A DNA stretch of 64,000 nucleotides from Methylobacteriaceae bacterium. Lineage in GTDB: Bacteria > Pseudomonadota > Alphaproteobacteria > Rhizobiales > Beijerinckiaceae. Shown piece after piece: positions 36,614-46,552 of the stretch. Location: positions 186,001-250,000 of the forward strand of contig JACKJC010000003.1 of NCBI GenBank assembly GCA_020638195.1. The letters run 5' to 3'. Made by a program: the position numbers and the translations under genes. How positions within the stretch are numbered: the first letter of the stretch is position 1; every line of letters starts with the position of its first letter. The notes beneath the pieces are model-generated. The model saw only the letters and a program-made list of their open reading frames with translations. It did no database searches and was not told where the DNA came from.

Positions 36614-38335
36614 CTACAACCCCAATTCCTTCACGATCTGCTGCTTCAGCTTGTACTTCTCGACCTTGTTGGTCGGTGTAACCGGCAGCGCCTCGACGAA
36701 GCGGATGTGCTTCGGGATCATGTATTTTGGCATGACCGCGCGCGCGTGCTCGCGGATCTCGTCCTCGCTCGGGGTCTCGCCGGCGACCGGCTGCACGAAC
36801 GCGACAATATCGTCTTCCGATCCTTCCGCAGCGGGGATCGGCAACGCGGCGGTGGCCTGCACCTTTGGGTGGCGCGAGATGAGCGCCTCCACCTCGAACG
36901 ACGACACGTTCTCGCCTCGCACGCGAAAAAACCCGCCCATGCGATCAACGAAGCGATAGACGCCGGAGCCATCAGGCATTTCCGCGCAGGCGTCGCCTGT
37001 GTGGAACCAGAGGTTGCGGAACGTCTTCAGCGTCGCCTCGGGTTTCTTGAAGTATTCCTGCAGCAGCAGACCCGGAAAGCGCGGGCGAATGCCGAGCTGA
37101 CCGACGACGCCCGGCGCGCAACGATTGTCGTCCTCGTCGAGGATCGCGACCTCGAGCAGCGGCGATGGCTTGCCCATGAATCCTGTCGGCAGTTTGGTTG
37201 AACCTTCGACAACCAGAACGCCGAGCTTTTCGCATAACGCACGGATCGCCGCCTTGGAATGGCTCTTGCGCAGCGTCTGCGGCACGCCCTCCTCGTCACC
37301 CAGTTCGTCGATCACGCCGACGAATGGATTGCCGGATTCCGTCTGGCCGAACCCCGCCGTGACGAAATCGATGCCGAAACGGGTCGCGACCTCGTGGTGG
37401 TTCGGCGGCAGCGGCTGCATATGCACCATGGCGAGCGTATTGGCGCGATCGTCGTCGCGGGGCGGGGCGCCGAGCAGCCACGGCGTCATCACGTCCAGAA
37501 GGATCGCGTAGGTGGCGCCGACTTCCGCGATCCGCTCCCAGAATTGCGTCGGCGAGAACCTGTCCCACAGGCCCACCGTATTGCCGCGCCAGACCGCGCG
37601 TACGAGAAGCGCGAAGGCGCCGCCGACATGATAGAGTGGCAGGTCGCAATAGATGACATCGTCCTCGCTCGCGAAGGCGCGCAGGAAGAATGTGTACTGG
37701 TTGATCCAGCGGAAATTCTGCAGCACGCCCTTGGACGGGCCGGTCGTGCCTGACGTGTAGCAGATGTTGGCGAGATCGAACGGACCGGGCGAGACCGGCG
37801 GCGCCTTGGTCTCGTGCGCGCAGAGCGTGCCGAAATCGAGCAGGGCCGCGTTGTTGAATGCGGGCGGGAACGCCGCGCCGGTATGGTCGTGATCGCCCGG
37901 TTTCGGCGTGTGGATGACAAGGCGCGGCGGACAGGCGTCCGCTACCTCGGTGAGGATTTCGAGAAAGGACGGGTCGGTGACGAGCGCCGAAGGCTTGGTA
38001 TCGGCGAGCTGATAGGAGAGCTGCGGCCCCTTGAAATTGAAATTGATCGGCGCAAACAGGCAGCCCGCGCGCCAGATGCCGAACATGGCGAGCGCGCTGA
38101 CCAGCGAATTGCGCGTCAGCACGCTCACGGCCTCGCCGGGCTTCACGCCCGCCGCCAGCAGGCCGCCGGCCAAACGGTCGGTCATGTCGGTGAATTGCGC
38201 GAAGGTGAGTTTTACGCCGTCTTCGCCGTAATGAATGAATGTCTTGTCCGGCCATCGTCGTGCGCATTCGGCGAGCTTGTCGAGCGCAATGTCGCCCTGC
38301 GCGACCATTTCAGCGAATGCCTGATCGGGCGTCAT
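36614..38335 (-). CDS. Acyl-CoA ligase (AMP-forming, CaiC-like)
   Basis: A 573-residue ANL enzyme, distinct from the previous one. It has YTSGTTGPSKGVLQNFRW (P-loop, around residue 190), GFGQTESGNP, WFHTGDA and DRMGGFFRVRGENVS. The overall type resembles carnitine- or crotonobetaine-CoA ligases. It is the last gene of the leftward operon that starts with the CoA-transferase at 46120 and includes the ABC importer. The start at 38335 lies 8 bases after the permease stop. Confidence 0.88.
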   Translation of the reverse strand: MTPDQAFAEMVAQGDIALDKLAECARRWPDKTFIHYGEDGVKLTFAQFTDMTDRLAGGLLAAGVKPGEAVSVLTRNSLVSALAMFGIWRAGCLFAPINFNFKGPQLSYQLADTKPSALVTDPSFLEILTEVADACPPRLVIHTPKPGDHDHTGAAFPPAFNNAALLDFGTLCAHETKAPPVSPGPFDLANICYTSGTTGPSKGVLQNFRWINQYTFFLRAFASEDDVIYCDLPLYHVGGAFALLVRAVWRGNTVGLWDRFSPTQFWERIAEVGATYAILLDVMTPWLLGAPPRDDDRANTLAMVHMQPLPPNHHEVATRFGIDFVTAGFGQTESGNPFVGVIDELGDEEGVPQTLRKSHSKAAIRALCEKLGVLVVEGSTKLPTGFMGKPSPLLEVAILDEDDNRCAPGVVGQLGIRPRFPGLLLQEYFKKPEATLKTFRNLWFHTGDACAEMPDGSGVYRFVDRMGGFFRVRGENVSSFEVEALISRHPKVQATAALPIPAAEGSEDDIVAFVQPVAGETPSEDEIREHARAVMPKYMIPKHIRFVEALPVTPTNKVEKYKLKQQIVKELGL

Positions 38336-38343
38336 GATTGCTC

Positions 38344-39174
38344 CTATCGCTTCAAGGTCGGATCGAGCGCGATGCGCAGGCTCTCGCCGAGCGCGTTGAA
38401 GGCGAGCGCGGTGAAGAGAATGGCGAGGCCGGGCGGATACATCTGCTCCGGCGCGATATCCATGGCCTGGTATGCCCGCGCCAGCATGGCGCCCCAGCTC
38501 GGATGCGGCGGCTGAACGCCGAGGCCGAGGAAGCTCAGGCTCGCTTCGGCCAGCAGCGCTGCGGCGAGCAGCAGCGTCACCTGCACGATCACCGGCTGGA
38601 TCGCATTGGGCAGTACATGCCGCCACAATATGTGAGGCGTCGAGGCGCCGAAGCAGCGCGCGGCGTCGACATAGAGCTCATGTCGCACGACCAGCGTGCG
38701 CGCCCGCGCGAGCCGTGCCAGCTGCGGCGCGAAGACGATGCCGACCGCGATCATGCCATTGGTCAGACCGATGCCGAGCGCGCCGGTGACCGCGATCGCC
38801 AGTACGATCGCCGGAAAGGACAGGAGCGTGTCGATCGTGCGCGAGATGACGTCGTCGATCCATCCGCCGAAATAGCCGGCCGCCAGTCCGACCGGCACGC
38901 CGAGCAGAATGGCGACGCCGACGGCGAGGAAGCTCGCGTAGATCGTCGCCGGCGCGCCGTGGATCAGCCGGCTCAATATGTCGCGGCCGAGATCGTCGGT
39001 GCCGAGCCAATGCGCGGCGCTGGGTTGGGCCAGCATGTCGTTGACGTTCTGCGCCGTCGGCGAATAGGGCGACAGCCAGGGCGCGGCGACTGCGACGAGA
39101 ACCAGCAGCGCCAGATAGGCGATGGCGAGCGCAGCCCTGACGTCGCGTCGCAGAAAGGCGAAGAAGCCGTTCAT
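38344..39174 (-). CDS. ABC transporter permease, DppC type
   Basis: A 276-residue inner-membrane permease of the oligopeptide/nickel family. It has an N-terminal helix followed by a periplasmic LGTDDLGRDILSRLIHGAP motif (67-85, typical of DppC) and the EAA loop YVDAARCFGASTPHILWRHV. Its start overlaps the stop of the DppB-type gene by four bases. It forms the channel with it. Confidence 0.93.
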   Translation of the reverse strand: MNGFFAFLRRDVRAALAIAYLALLVLVAVAAPWLSPYSPTAQNVNDMLAQPSAAHWLGTDDLGRDILSRLIHGAPATIYASFLAVGVAILLGVPVGLAAGYFGGWIDDVISRTIDTLLSFPAIVLAIAVTGALGIGLTNGMIAVGIVFAPQLARLARARTLVVRHELYVDAARCFGASTPHILWRHVLPNAIQPVIVQVTLLLAAALLAEASLSFLGLGVQPPHPSWGAMLARAYQAMDIAPEQMYPPGLAILFTALAFNALGESLRIALDPTLKR

Positions 39175-40127
39175 CGGCCGATCCTCGGATCGATCGCCGC
39201 GCACAGCATGTCGGTCACGAGATTGACGAGAATGACGACGATCACCATCGCGAAGACGACGCCCTGCACGACCGTGAAGTCGCGCTGAATCGCGGCGTGC
39301 ACGATCAGACCGCCCATGCCGGGAATGGCGAAGACGGCTTCGACCACGACTGTCGCGGCAAGCAGGCGGTTGAACAGGAGGCCGGTCACGGTCAGCAGGT
39401 TGACCGCGATGTTCTTGAGGCCGTGCCGCCAGAGGATCGTCGATGTCTTCAACCCCTTGGCGCGCAGTGTGCGCACGAATTGCGAGGACATGACGTCGAG
39501 CAGCGACCCGCGGACCTGGCGTGCAACTTCCGCCATGCCGCCGGCCGCCAGCGCGAGCGCCGGCAGGATGGCGTGATTGATCGCGTCAGCGGGCGAAACG
39601 GAAAAGGCCGTCGCTCCCGTCGCCGGAAAGATGTTCCAGCGCAGCGCGAACAGCGAGACGAGGATCATCGCCAGCCAGAAATTCGGAACTGCGATGCCGA
39701 TCGAGGCGAGCGTCATCGTCGCGCGGTCGATCAGCCCGTTCGGCCGCGCGGCGGCCGCCGCCCCGAGCGGCACGCCGATCAACAGCGCCAGTCCAAGCGC
39801 CATTACGACGATCAGCAGCGTATGCGGAAAGCACCGCGCGATGGAGGTCAGGACCTGCTCGCCCGACAGGATGGATTGCGAGAGATCGCCATGCGCGGCC
39901 TTCCACAGCCAGACCCCGTATTGCACGAGGAAGGGCCTGTCGAGCCCGTAGATCCTCCTGATTTCCGCGATGCGGTCGTCGGTCGCATTGTCGCCGGCGA
40001 GCGTCACCGCGACGTCGCCGGGTAGCAGTTTCAGGAGGCCGAAGACGATGAAGGTCGCAAGCACGATGACGGGCGCCGCCTGCAGTAGGCGGCGTCCGAT
40101 CATGGCCAGCGCGGAGCCCTGCGCCAT
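39171..40127 (-). CDS. ABC transporter permease, DppB type
   Basis: A 318-residue permease with FIVFGLLKLLPGDVAVTLAG (family N-terminal motif) and the EAA loop FVRTLRAKGLKTSTILWRHG. It pairs with the DppC-type protein. The start is three bases after the binding-protein stop codon. Confidence 0.93.
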   Translation of the reverse strand: MAQGSALAMIGRRLLQAAPVIVLATFIVFGLLKLLPGDVAVTLAGDNATDDRIAEIRRIYGLDRPFLVQYGVWLWKAAHGDLSQSILSGEQVLTSIARCFPHTLLIVVMALGLALLIGVPLGAAAAARPNGLIDRATMTLASIGIAVPNFWLAMILVSLFALRWNIFPATGATAFSVSPADAINHAILPALALAAGGMAEVARQVRGSLLDVMSSQFVRTLRAKGLKTSTILWRHGLKNIAVNLLTVTGLLFNRLLAATVVVEAVFAIPGMGGLIVHAAIQRDFTVVQGVVFAMVIVVILVNLVTDMLCAAIDPRIGR

Positions 40128-40130
40128 GGC

Positions 40131-41690
40131 TCAGCTCTCGAGCCAGACGCCTTCGTATTTCGGCTTGCCGAGCAGGTTCGGCTTGAAGCCCTTCACCTTC
40201 GGCGAAAGCGCGTCGAGTTCGAACTGGAAAGCGAGCGGGCAGGCCAGCGCGTTTTCCATGACGATGCGCTGCACTGTCGCGAAAGCTTTCTTGCGCGCAT
40301 CGATATTCTCGCTCGCGCGCGTCGCCGCCAGCGCCTCCGGCAGGCCCGCCGGCACGTCCGCGCGCGCTGCGTTGAAATACGAGTTTTTCGAGTAGAGCAG
40401 CGTGTAGGTGAGGCTGGGGTCCGGCCGCCCGGTCCATGCCGACAAGAGGCCCACGCCCTTCTTGTCCTTGCCGAAGAAGGCCGCGCTGATTTCGGCGATC
40501 GAGCCATTCGTGAATTTCGCCTTCAGCCCGACCTTGGCGAATTGTTCGATCAGGATTTCCTCGCGGCGGATCGAATCCTGGTCGGTATAGCCGACAAGGT
40601 CGAGTTCGAAACCCTGCGGGATGTTGGCTTCCTTCAGGAGCGCGCGCGCCTTGTCTAGGTCGTGCGGGTAGAGCTTCGCCACGTCCGCGTCATAGGCCCA
40701 GTGCGACGATGGCAGGTTCATGTAGGCCGGCTCGCCGACGCCGTCGAGCGTCGCCTTCACGAAAGTCGCGCGATCGACCGCGTGATTGATCGCCTTGCGC
40801 ACGCGAATGTCGTTGAACGGCGGCTTGCCCCAGTTGAAATAGATCTGCTGGCAATACACCGTCGGCCCGCTCGCCTGGTTGATGTTGGACGCCCGCTTCA
40901 GCACCGCCTTCTGACGCGCCGGCAGCGAATAGGCCACGTGGTTCTGACCGGCGATCACGGAGCGCACGCCCGTTGCGAGTTCCGGAATGATCGCGAATTC
41001 GATTCCGTCGAGATGCCGCTCGTTCGCGCGCCAGTATTTGTCGTAGCGCTTGACGACGATCTTCTCGTTGTCCGTCCAGCTCACGAATTGATAGGCGCCG
41101 GCGCCGACCGGCTTGCGATCGATATTGCCGCTCGCCTTCACGGCGGTCGGCGAGATCATCATGCCCGCGCGGTCAGAGAGAATGCCGGGCAGGGCGGCGT
41201 CGGGCTGCGAGAGTTTGAGCGTCACCTGCTGCGGGCCGGTCACCGCGACCGAGGCGACCGTCGCCAGATCCGCCTTGATGTTGGAGCGTTGCTCGGTCTT
41301 GGCGCGTTCGAGATTGAATTTCACCGCCTCCGCATCAAGCGGCGTGCCGTCGTGGAAGGTCACGCCCGACCGTATGTTCATCACGAGCGTCTGTGGATCG
41401 CTGAAGGACCAGGATTCGGCGAGACCCGGCTTCGGCTTCAACGTCTCGTAGTCCCATTCGACGAGCGTGTCATACATGGGAAACAGCATTGTATGGTCGG
41501 AGCCCGCGCCGCCGGTCTGCGGATCGAGGCTCGAGGGATTGGCGTTGGCCGAAACCTTGAGAACCCCGCCCTTTTTCGGCGCGCCCTGAGCCAGCGCAGA
41601 TGTGTTGATCAGCGCCGCCGCGCCTGCCGCGCTCGCCAGCGCCATCGCTTCGCGCCGGCTCAGTCGAGCGAATTTTTCGTCGTGTCCCAT
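40131..41690 (-). CDS. Solute-binding protein, family 5 (peptide/nickel type), Tat-exported
   Basis: A 519-residue periplasmic binding protein. The N-terminus has a twin-arginine type signal (LSRREAMALASAAGAAALIN). The mature part has NPSSLDPQTGG and LAESWSFSDPQTLVMNIRSG, characteristic of DppA/OppA proteins. Family-5 proteins bind peptides, but also sugars, opines, metals and organic acids. The CoA-ligase and CoA-transferase neighbours suggest a carboxylic-acid substrate here. Confidence 0.92.
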   Translation of the reverse strand: MGHDEKFARLSRREAMALASAAGAAALINTSALAQGAPKKGGVLKVSANANPSSLDPQTGGAGSDHTMLFPMYDTLVEWDYETLKPKPGLAESWSFSDPQTLVMNIRSGVTFHDGTPLDAEAVKFNLERAKTEQRSNIKADLATVASVAVTGPQQVTLKLSQPDAALPGILSDRAGMMISPTAVKASGNIDRKPVGAGAYQFVSWTDNEKIVVKRYDKYWRANERHLDGIEFAIIPELATGVRSVIAGQNHVAYSLPARQKAVLKRASNINQASGPTVYCQQIYFNWGKPPFNDIRVRKAINHAVDRATFVKATLDGVGEPAYMNLPSSHWAYDADVAKLYPHDLDKARALLKEANIPQGFELDLVGYTDQDSIRREEILIEQFAKVGLKAKFTNGSIAEISAAFFGKDKKGVGLLSAWTGRPDPSLTYTLLYSKNSYFNAARADVPAGLPEALAATRASENIDARKKAFATVQRIVMENALACPLAFQFELDALSPKVKGFKPNLLGKPKYEGVWLES

Positions 41691-41691
41691 G

Positions 41692-42720
41692 TCATCCTCC
41701 CATCAATGTCGCGCCGGCTTTTTCGTCGGCTGCCTTTTCCTCACCAGAGAATTGTTCCGCGAAATGGCACGCAGCCCAATGACCTTGCACTATTTCGCGC
41801 CAGTCCGGCGCGCGTTGCGCGCACAGGTCGACGGCATGGCCGCAGCGCGTCCGGAAATGGCAGCCGGACGGCGGATCGATCGGGCTCGGGATCTCGCCTT
41901 CGAGCAGGATGCGCTTGCCAGTCCGCATGTGTGAGGGCAGGGGCGCGGGCTCCGCCGACAGGAGCGCGCGCGTATAGGGGTGGATCGCGCGCTCCGTCAC
42001 GGCATCCGCCGGACCGAGTTCGACGAGGCGTCCGAGATAGGCGACCGCAATGCGATCGCTGATATGCGATACGACGGACAGGTCGTGCGTGATGAAGAGA
42101 TAGGTCAGACCGAGTTCGCGCTGCAATTCCGCGAACAGGTTCAGCACATCGCCGCGAATGGACATGTCGAGCGCGGCCACCACCTCGTCGCAGACGATGA
42201 GCTCGGGTTTCAGGGTCAGCGTGCGCGCGATGACGACGCGTTGCTTCTGCCCGCCCGACAATTGATGCGGATAGCGCGCGCCGATTTCCTCCGGCAGGCC
42301 GACGCGCGCGAGCGCCCGCATTGCAGCGAGACGTCGCTCGGCGGCGGAACCGACGCCCAAGATGGCGAGCGGCTCCATCACGGATGTCAGGATCGTGCTG
42401 CGTGGATTGAGCGCGGCGTTCGGGTCCTGAAACACGATCTGCCAGGCGCGCCGCGCGGCGCGAAAATCGCGCGACGACAGGGTTGCCGGATCGACGCCGT
42501 CATGCAGGATCGTACCGGCCGTCGGCTCTACCAGATGCACGACCGCGCGGCCGATCGTCGTCTTGCCCGAACCGGATTCGCCGATCAGCCCGAAGGTTTC
42601 GCCCTTGAGAATGTCGAAGGACACGCCGTCGACCGCCTTGACGGTCGCGCCGCGTTCGGTTGCCGGAAACTCCACGCGAAGTTCGCGGACGGACAAGGTC
42701 GGCGTGCGCGCGTCCGTCAT
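41692..42720 (-). CDS. ABC transporter ATP-binding protein, DppF type
   Basis: A 342-residue ATPase. Walker A GESGSGKTT, Q-loop FQDPNAALNPR, signature LSGGQKQRV, and Walker B in the variant VCDEVVAALD instead of DEPTSALD. The C-terminal oligopeptide-type extension contains Cys residues (GCHFRTRCGHAVDLC), commonly an iron-sulfur or zinc site. Its start shares ATGA with the DppD-type stop. Confidence 0.93.
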   Translation of the reverse strand: MTDARTPTLSVRELRVEFPATERGATVKAVDGVSFDILKGETFGLIGESGSGKTTIGRAVVHLVEPTAGTILHDGVDPATLSSRDFRAARRAWQIVFQDPNAALNPRSTILTSVMEPLAILGVGSAAERRLAAMRALARVGLPEEIGARYPHQLSGGQKQRVVIARTLTLKPELIVCDEVVAALDMSIRGDVLNLFAELQRELGLTYLFITHDLSVVSHISDRIAVAYLGRLVELGPADAVTERAIHPYTRALLSAEPAPLPSHMRTGKRILLEGEIPSPIDPPSGCHFRTRCGHAVDLCAQRAPDWREIVQGHWAACHFAEQFSGEEKAADEKAGATLMGG

Positions 42721-43751
42721 GCCGCGACCCCCGGCAGGTCGAGGTCGCGGAATCGCCAGCACCGCACGCGACGCCCTGCGCCGGCGTCTTGCAGGGGCTG
42801 CGGCCTTTCGCAGCCGTCGATGGCGAAGGGACAGCGCTGCCGGAAACGGCAGCCTTCGGGCATCTGTCCGAGAACCGGCACGCGCCCGGGGATGGAGGGC
42901 AGCGCGCTGCGCCGTTCGCTGAGCCGCGGCAGCGCGCGCAACAGGCCGGACGTATAGGGATGCAGCGGATGTTCGAGCGCGGCGTCGACGCCGGCGTCCT
43001 CGACGATCTCGCCGGCGTACATGGTCAGCATGCGCGTGCAGGTTTCCGCGACTACGCCGAGATCGTGCGTGATGAAGAGAAGCGCCATATGCGCGCGGTC
43101 GCTGAGGTCGCGCAGCAATTCGAGGATCTGCGCCTGTACGGTCACGTCCAACGCGGTCGTCGGCTCGTCGGCGATCAGCAATTGCGGATTGCAGATCATC
43201 GCGCCCGCGATCATGACGCGCTGGCGCATGCCGCCCGACAATTGATGCGGGTAGGCGTGAAAACGCTTTTCCGGCGCCGCTATGCCCACGGAGCGCAACG
43301 CCTCCAGCGCGCGCTCGCGCGCCTCCGCGCGGCTCATCCTGCCATGCGCGAGCAATCCCTCCGCGATCTGGTCGCCGACAGTGAAGACAGGATCGAGCGC
43401 GCTCATCGGCTCCTGGAAAATCATGCCGATCCGCTTCCCGCGAATGTCGCGAAGCGCCGCCTCGCTGCATGTCGCGAGATCGACGCCCATGAAATCGAGC
43501 CGCCCGGAAATATGCGCGACATCCTCGGGCAACAGGCGCAGCAGGGAGAGGCCGGTGATCGTCTTGCCGCAGCCGCTCTCGCCGACGACCCCGATCCGCT
43601 CGCCGGGAGCCACCGCGAAAGTGATGTTGCGCGTCGCCTCCAGCCGGCCGCCGGCCGTCGCGAACGAGATCGACATGCCCTGCACATCGAGCAGTGGCGC
43701 GGATTGCGCGGCGCGGATGTCTGGCGCCGTCTGCATTGCCGCCTCGTTCAT
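42717..43751 (-). CDS. ABC transporter ATP-binding protein, DppD type
   Basis: A 344-residue ATPase with [34 protein letters not shown] and [11 protein letters not shown]. The C-terminal extension [15 protein letters not shown] is the Cys motif of the family. It is coupled by four-base overlaps to the CoA-transferase upstream and the DppF-type ATPase downstream. Confidence 0.93.
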   Translation of the reverse strand: MNEAAMQTAPDIRAAQSAPLLDVQGMSISFATAGGRLEATRNITFAVAPGERIGVVGESGCGKTITGLSLLRLLPEDVAHISGRLDFMGVDLATCSEAALRDIRGKRIGMIFQEPMSALDPVFTVGDQIAEGLLAHGRMSRAEARERALEALRSVGIAAPEKRFHAYPHQLSGGMRQRVMIAGAMICNPQLLIADEPTTALDVTVQAQILELLRDLSDRAHMALLFITHDLGVVAETCTRMLTMYAGEIVEDAGVDAALEHPLHPYTSGLLRALPRLSERRSALPSIPGRVPVLGQMPEGCRFRQRCPFAIDGCERPQPLQDAGAGRRVRCWRFRDLDLPGVAA

Positions 43752-46120
43752 GCGGCGCCGCGCTCTGCATCGCCGGCGACGACGAGCTGGTCGCCGATCA
43801 CGCCAGCGCGCGCGAGTTCGTCGATTTCCGCGTCGGGCAGGCCGAGCAGTTCGCCGAGGACGACGCGATTGTATTCGCCGAGCGTCGGCGAGGGCCAGCG
43901 CACGGGGTAGGGCGCGGCGGCGTCGCGCACGGCGGCGGCCGGCTGTGCGTGGCGCCCGATATAGGCGCGCTCCGTCCACAGCCAGAAGTCTCGCGCAACG
44001 AGCTGCGGGTCGGCCAGAAGGTCGAGCGGCCGTCGCACCACGCCCGCCGCGACGCCCGCCGCCTGCAACGCGCCCATCGCCTCATCGGGCGCACGCGCAC
44101 GCGTCCAGTCGGACAGGGCCACGTCGATCTCGTGCGCCGCCGCCTGCCGCGCACCGCGCTCGGCGAGCCGCGCGAGATCAGAACGCGCGATAAGGCCGGT
44201 CAGGCGCATCCAGGCGTCGTCGTTCGTCACGGCGATCGAAATCCACGCGTCGTCGCCGCCGCACGGATAGACGCCGCTCGGCGCGTGATCGGGATGGCGT
44301 CCGGCCGATCGCTGCGCCGTCGTTCCGTCGGCCGAATGCGCGAGCGCCCAGGGTCCGACCATCTGCATCATGCATTCGATCTGCGAGAGATCGATGTGCT
44401 GGCCCTCGCCCGTGCGGCGCGCATGCAGCAGCGCCGCCATCAGCGCCGCCATGCCGGCGAGCCCGCCGACGGGATCGCCATAGGCGGGATGGCCCATCAC
44501 GGGCGGATCGCCGATGCGCCCCAGCAGATGTGGCAGGCCTGAACCCTGCTCGAGTGTCGAGCCATAGGCGCGGCATTTGCGCCATGGGCTCGAGGCGCCG
44601 AAGGCCGACATGGAGAGCGTGACAAGTTTTGGATTCGTCGCGCGAAATTCAGCCGGCGCGAGCCCGAGCTTCGGCAGCACTTCGACCGAGTAATTCTCGA
44701 CGACCGCGTCGGCGCGCGCGACCAGCGCCTTCGCGAGCCGCACGCCTTCGGGCCGCGTGAGATCGATCGCGATCCCGCGCTTGTTGCGGTTCATCACGGC
44801 ATAGCGGCCGGTTTTTTCGTAGAGCTTTTCACGCAGAACGTTGGGCCGCCGGTCGACGCCCCGCCACCAGTCCGGATAGGAGCAGCCCTCGATCTTGATC
44901 ACATCGGCGCCGAGATCGGCGAGCGTGCGCGCGCAGAGCGGCCCGGCCCATCCCATCGTGAAATCGACAATGCGAAATCCGGCGAGCGGCAGCGCGCCTT
45001 TCGGCGCTGCAGGCGTGGCGAAATGCGGCGCTTGTTCACGCGGTTTCCACGCGGGCGCATCGGCGCCTTCGCGCACGAGCCTCGCCTCGGTTGCCGGCGG
45101 CGTGCCGACGAGCCGCAATGGCGAAGCGGGCGCGCGAAGAATTTTGTCGCCATCCTGGATGGACGCAATGGCGCCGCGCGCCAGGAACTCGGGCGAGGAG
45201 GTTAGGTCGTCGATCCGCGGCACGACGACGATCGGCAGCCTGCGCTTCAACCCTTCCGCGAACCAGTGCGCGGCTGGCTTTTCCGCCAGGCGCGGCGCGA
45301 ATTGCGCTTCGAGTTCGTCGGCGTGCGGCAGGCGCTCGAGGCCCGTGGTGAAATGCGGGACGGCGAGTTCGGGTAGGCCCAGCATCTCGCAGAAGCCGCG
45401 CCATTGCGCCGGCGTCACCATCGTGGCGCCGATCCAGCCGTCGCTCGCGCGATAGACCCCGAGCGGATAGGTCGGTGCGAAGCGCCCGATCCCGGCGCGC
45501 TGCTGCGGCTCGTTACGGATCGCGGCTTCCGCCACCTGATATTCGGTCAGCGTGAGGCAGGCCTCGTAGACGCTGGCGTCGAAACGCCGCCCTCCGTCGC
45601 GCACCCGCGCCATCAGCCCCGCGCAGGCGGCAATGAAGGCCCAGAGCCCCGCGACATAACCGGCTTGAAAATCCGGCGCTTGCAACGGCGCGCCATTCGA
45701 CGGGCCGACGAGTTGCACGAGGCCCGCGAGCGCGCGCACGGTCGCATCGGTCGCGACATGATTCCGGTAGGGCCCGCCCGCCCCGAACCAGCTCGCGTCG
45801 ATCACGATGAGGGATGCGTCGGCTGGAAGGCTTGCGGGCGCATCGCAGTCGCCCAGCACCAGAACGTCGCAATCGGCGAGCAACGCGGGCAGATCGGCCT
45901 CGCATTCACGCGCGAGACGCTTGCCAAAATTGAGAAAAGCGAAGGCGGCGCTTTCCTTCGCGCCGGCGTTCTCGAACAGCGGCGCAGCGCGGCGCAGCGG
46001 GTCTCCGCCGTCAGGTTCGAGTTTCAGGACATCGGCGCCGAAATCGGCGAACAGCCGCGCGCACCATGACGCCGAGGCGAGCGAACCCAGCTCGAGGACG
46101 CGCAGTCCCTCAAAAATCAT
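43748..46120 (-). CDS. Tandem class III CoA-transferase (CaiB/BaiF), two fused domains
   Basis: A 790-residue protein with two full CoA-transferase III domains: 1 to about 380 (GLRVLELGSLASASWCARLF) and about 385-790 (GFRIVDFTMGWAGPLCARTL). Both halves keep the Asp equivalent to the catalytic residue (RRFDASVYEAC and QHIDLSQIECM). Such enzymes move CoA between carboxylates without ATP. Normal members are about 400 residues and work as interlocked dimers, so one chain could fold as its own dimer. First gene of the seven-gene importer operon. Confidence 0.9.
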   Translation of the reverse strand: MIFEGLRVLELGSLASASWCARLFADFGADVLKLEPDGGDPLRRAAPLFENAGAKESAAFAFLNFGKRLARECEADLPALLADCDVLVLGDCDAPASLPADASLIVIDASWFGAGGPYRNHVATDATVRALAGLVQLVGPSNGAPLQAPDFQAGYVAGLWAFIAACAGLMARVRDGGRRFDASVYEACLTLTEYQVAEAAIRNEPQQRAGIGRFAPTYPLGVYRASDGWIGATMVTPAQWRGFCEMLGLPELAVPHFTTGLERLPHADELEAQFAPRLAEKPAAHWFAEGLKRRLPIVVVPRIDDLTSSPEFLARGAIASIQDGDKILRAPASPLRLVGTPPATEARLVREGADAPAWKPREQAPHFATPAAPKGALPLAGFRIVDFTMGWAGPLCARTLADLGADVIKIEGCSYPDWWRGVDRRPNVLREKLYEKTGRYAVMNRNKRGIAIDLTRPEGVRLAKALVARADAVVENYSVEVLPKLGLAPAEFRATNPKLVTLSMSAFGASSPWRKCRAYGSTLEQGSGLPHLLGRIGDPPVMGHPAYGDPVGGLAGMAALMAALLHARRTGEGQHIDLSQIECMMQMVGPWALAHSADGTTAQRSAGRHPDHAPSGVYPCGGDDAWISIAVTNDDAWMRLTGLIARSDLARLAERGARQAAAHEIDVALSDWTRARAPDEAMGALQAAGVAAGVVRRPLDLLADPQLVARDFWLWTERAYIGRHAQPAAAVRDAAAPYPVRWPSPTLGEYNRVVLGELLGLPDAEIDELARAGVIGDQLVVAGDAERGAA

Positions 46121-46326
46121 GTCTCCTCCCGGCGCCGATCCGGTCCCATCCGCGTCTCGCGCGGTCGCCGCTTCAGCGGTCGTTGGACATGAGCATGACG
46201 AGCGCGCCGGCGACGGACAAGCCGGAATCGGCGCTGAGGGCGCGCATGGTCCGCATGCGTGTTTCGCGCGGCTGTGCGTCTTCGTGTTCCGCGCGAGACG
46301 TTTTCAGCTGTAAATGGGCTTTGGGA

Positions 46327-46403
46327 TGGTACCGCCACCCCGGCTCGAACGGGGGACCTCTAGATCCACAATCTAGCGCTCTAACCAACTGAGCTATGGC
46401 GGC
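46327..46403 (-). tRNA. tRNA-His (anticodon GTG)
   Basis: A 77-nt cloverleaf with encoded CCA: acceptor GCCGCCA/TGGCGGT, D arm GCTC/GAGC, anticodon stem CTAGA/TCTAG with loop TTGTGGA, T arm CCCCG/CGGGG. The acceptor has a G1:U72 wobble and A73, unlike most bacterial tRNA-His (C73). This matches the alphaproteobacterial type that lacks the usual G-1:C73 identity pair. Confidence 0.95.
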
Positions 46404-46513
46404 ACGCTGTGCGCGGGCGCGAAATGTCGCCGTCGAACGGCGGCGTCGTGCGCCGCGCTTCATAGAAGAGGCGCGGCGCGATTGCAAGGCGCGCGACGCG
46501 TTGCATAAGCAAA

Positions 46514-46533
46514 CGCCGCCCGGAAGGGCGGCG
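46514..46533 (-). terminator. Terminator hairpin after the phasin genes
   Basis: A perfect 8-bp stem (CGCCGCCC/GGGCGGCG) with a GGAA loop, followed on the minus strand by a short T-rich stretch (TTTGCTT). It lies 19 bp after the phasin stop. Confidence 0.65.
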
Positions 46534-46552
46534 CTGCGCGAAGGGGCGAAGA

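Noticed and set aside
38627..39288. Rightward frame opposite the two permeases
   Set aside because: Arg/Gln/Asp-rich mirror of strong permease genes with no supporting motif.
41692..43770. Fusion of the two ABC ATPases in one frame
   Set aside because: The upstream part is an out-of-frame reading of the DppD-type gene; the DppF-type protein starts at 42720 in an ATGA overlap.
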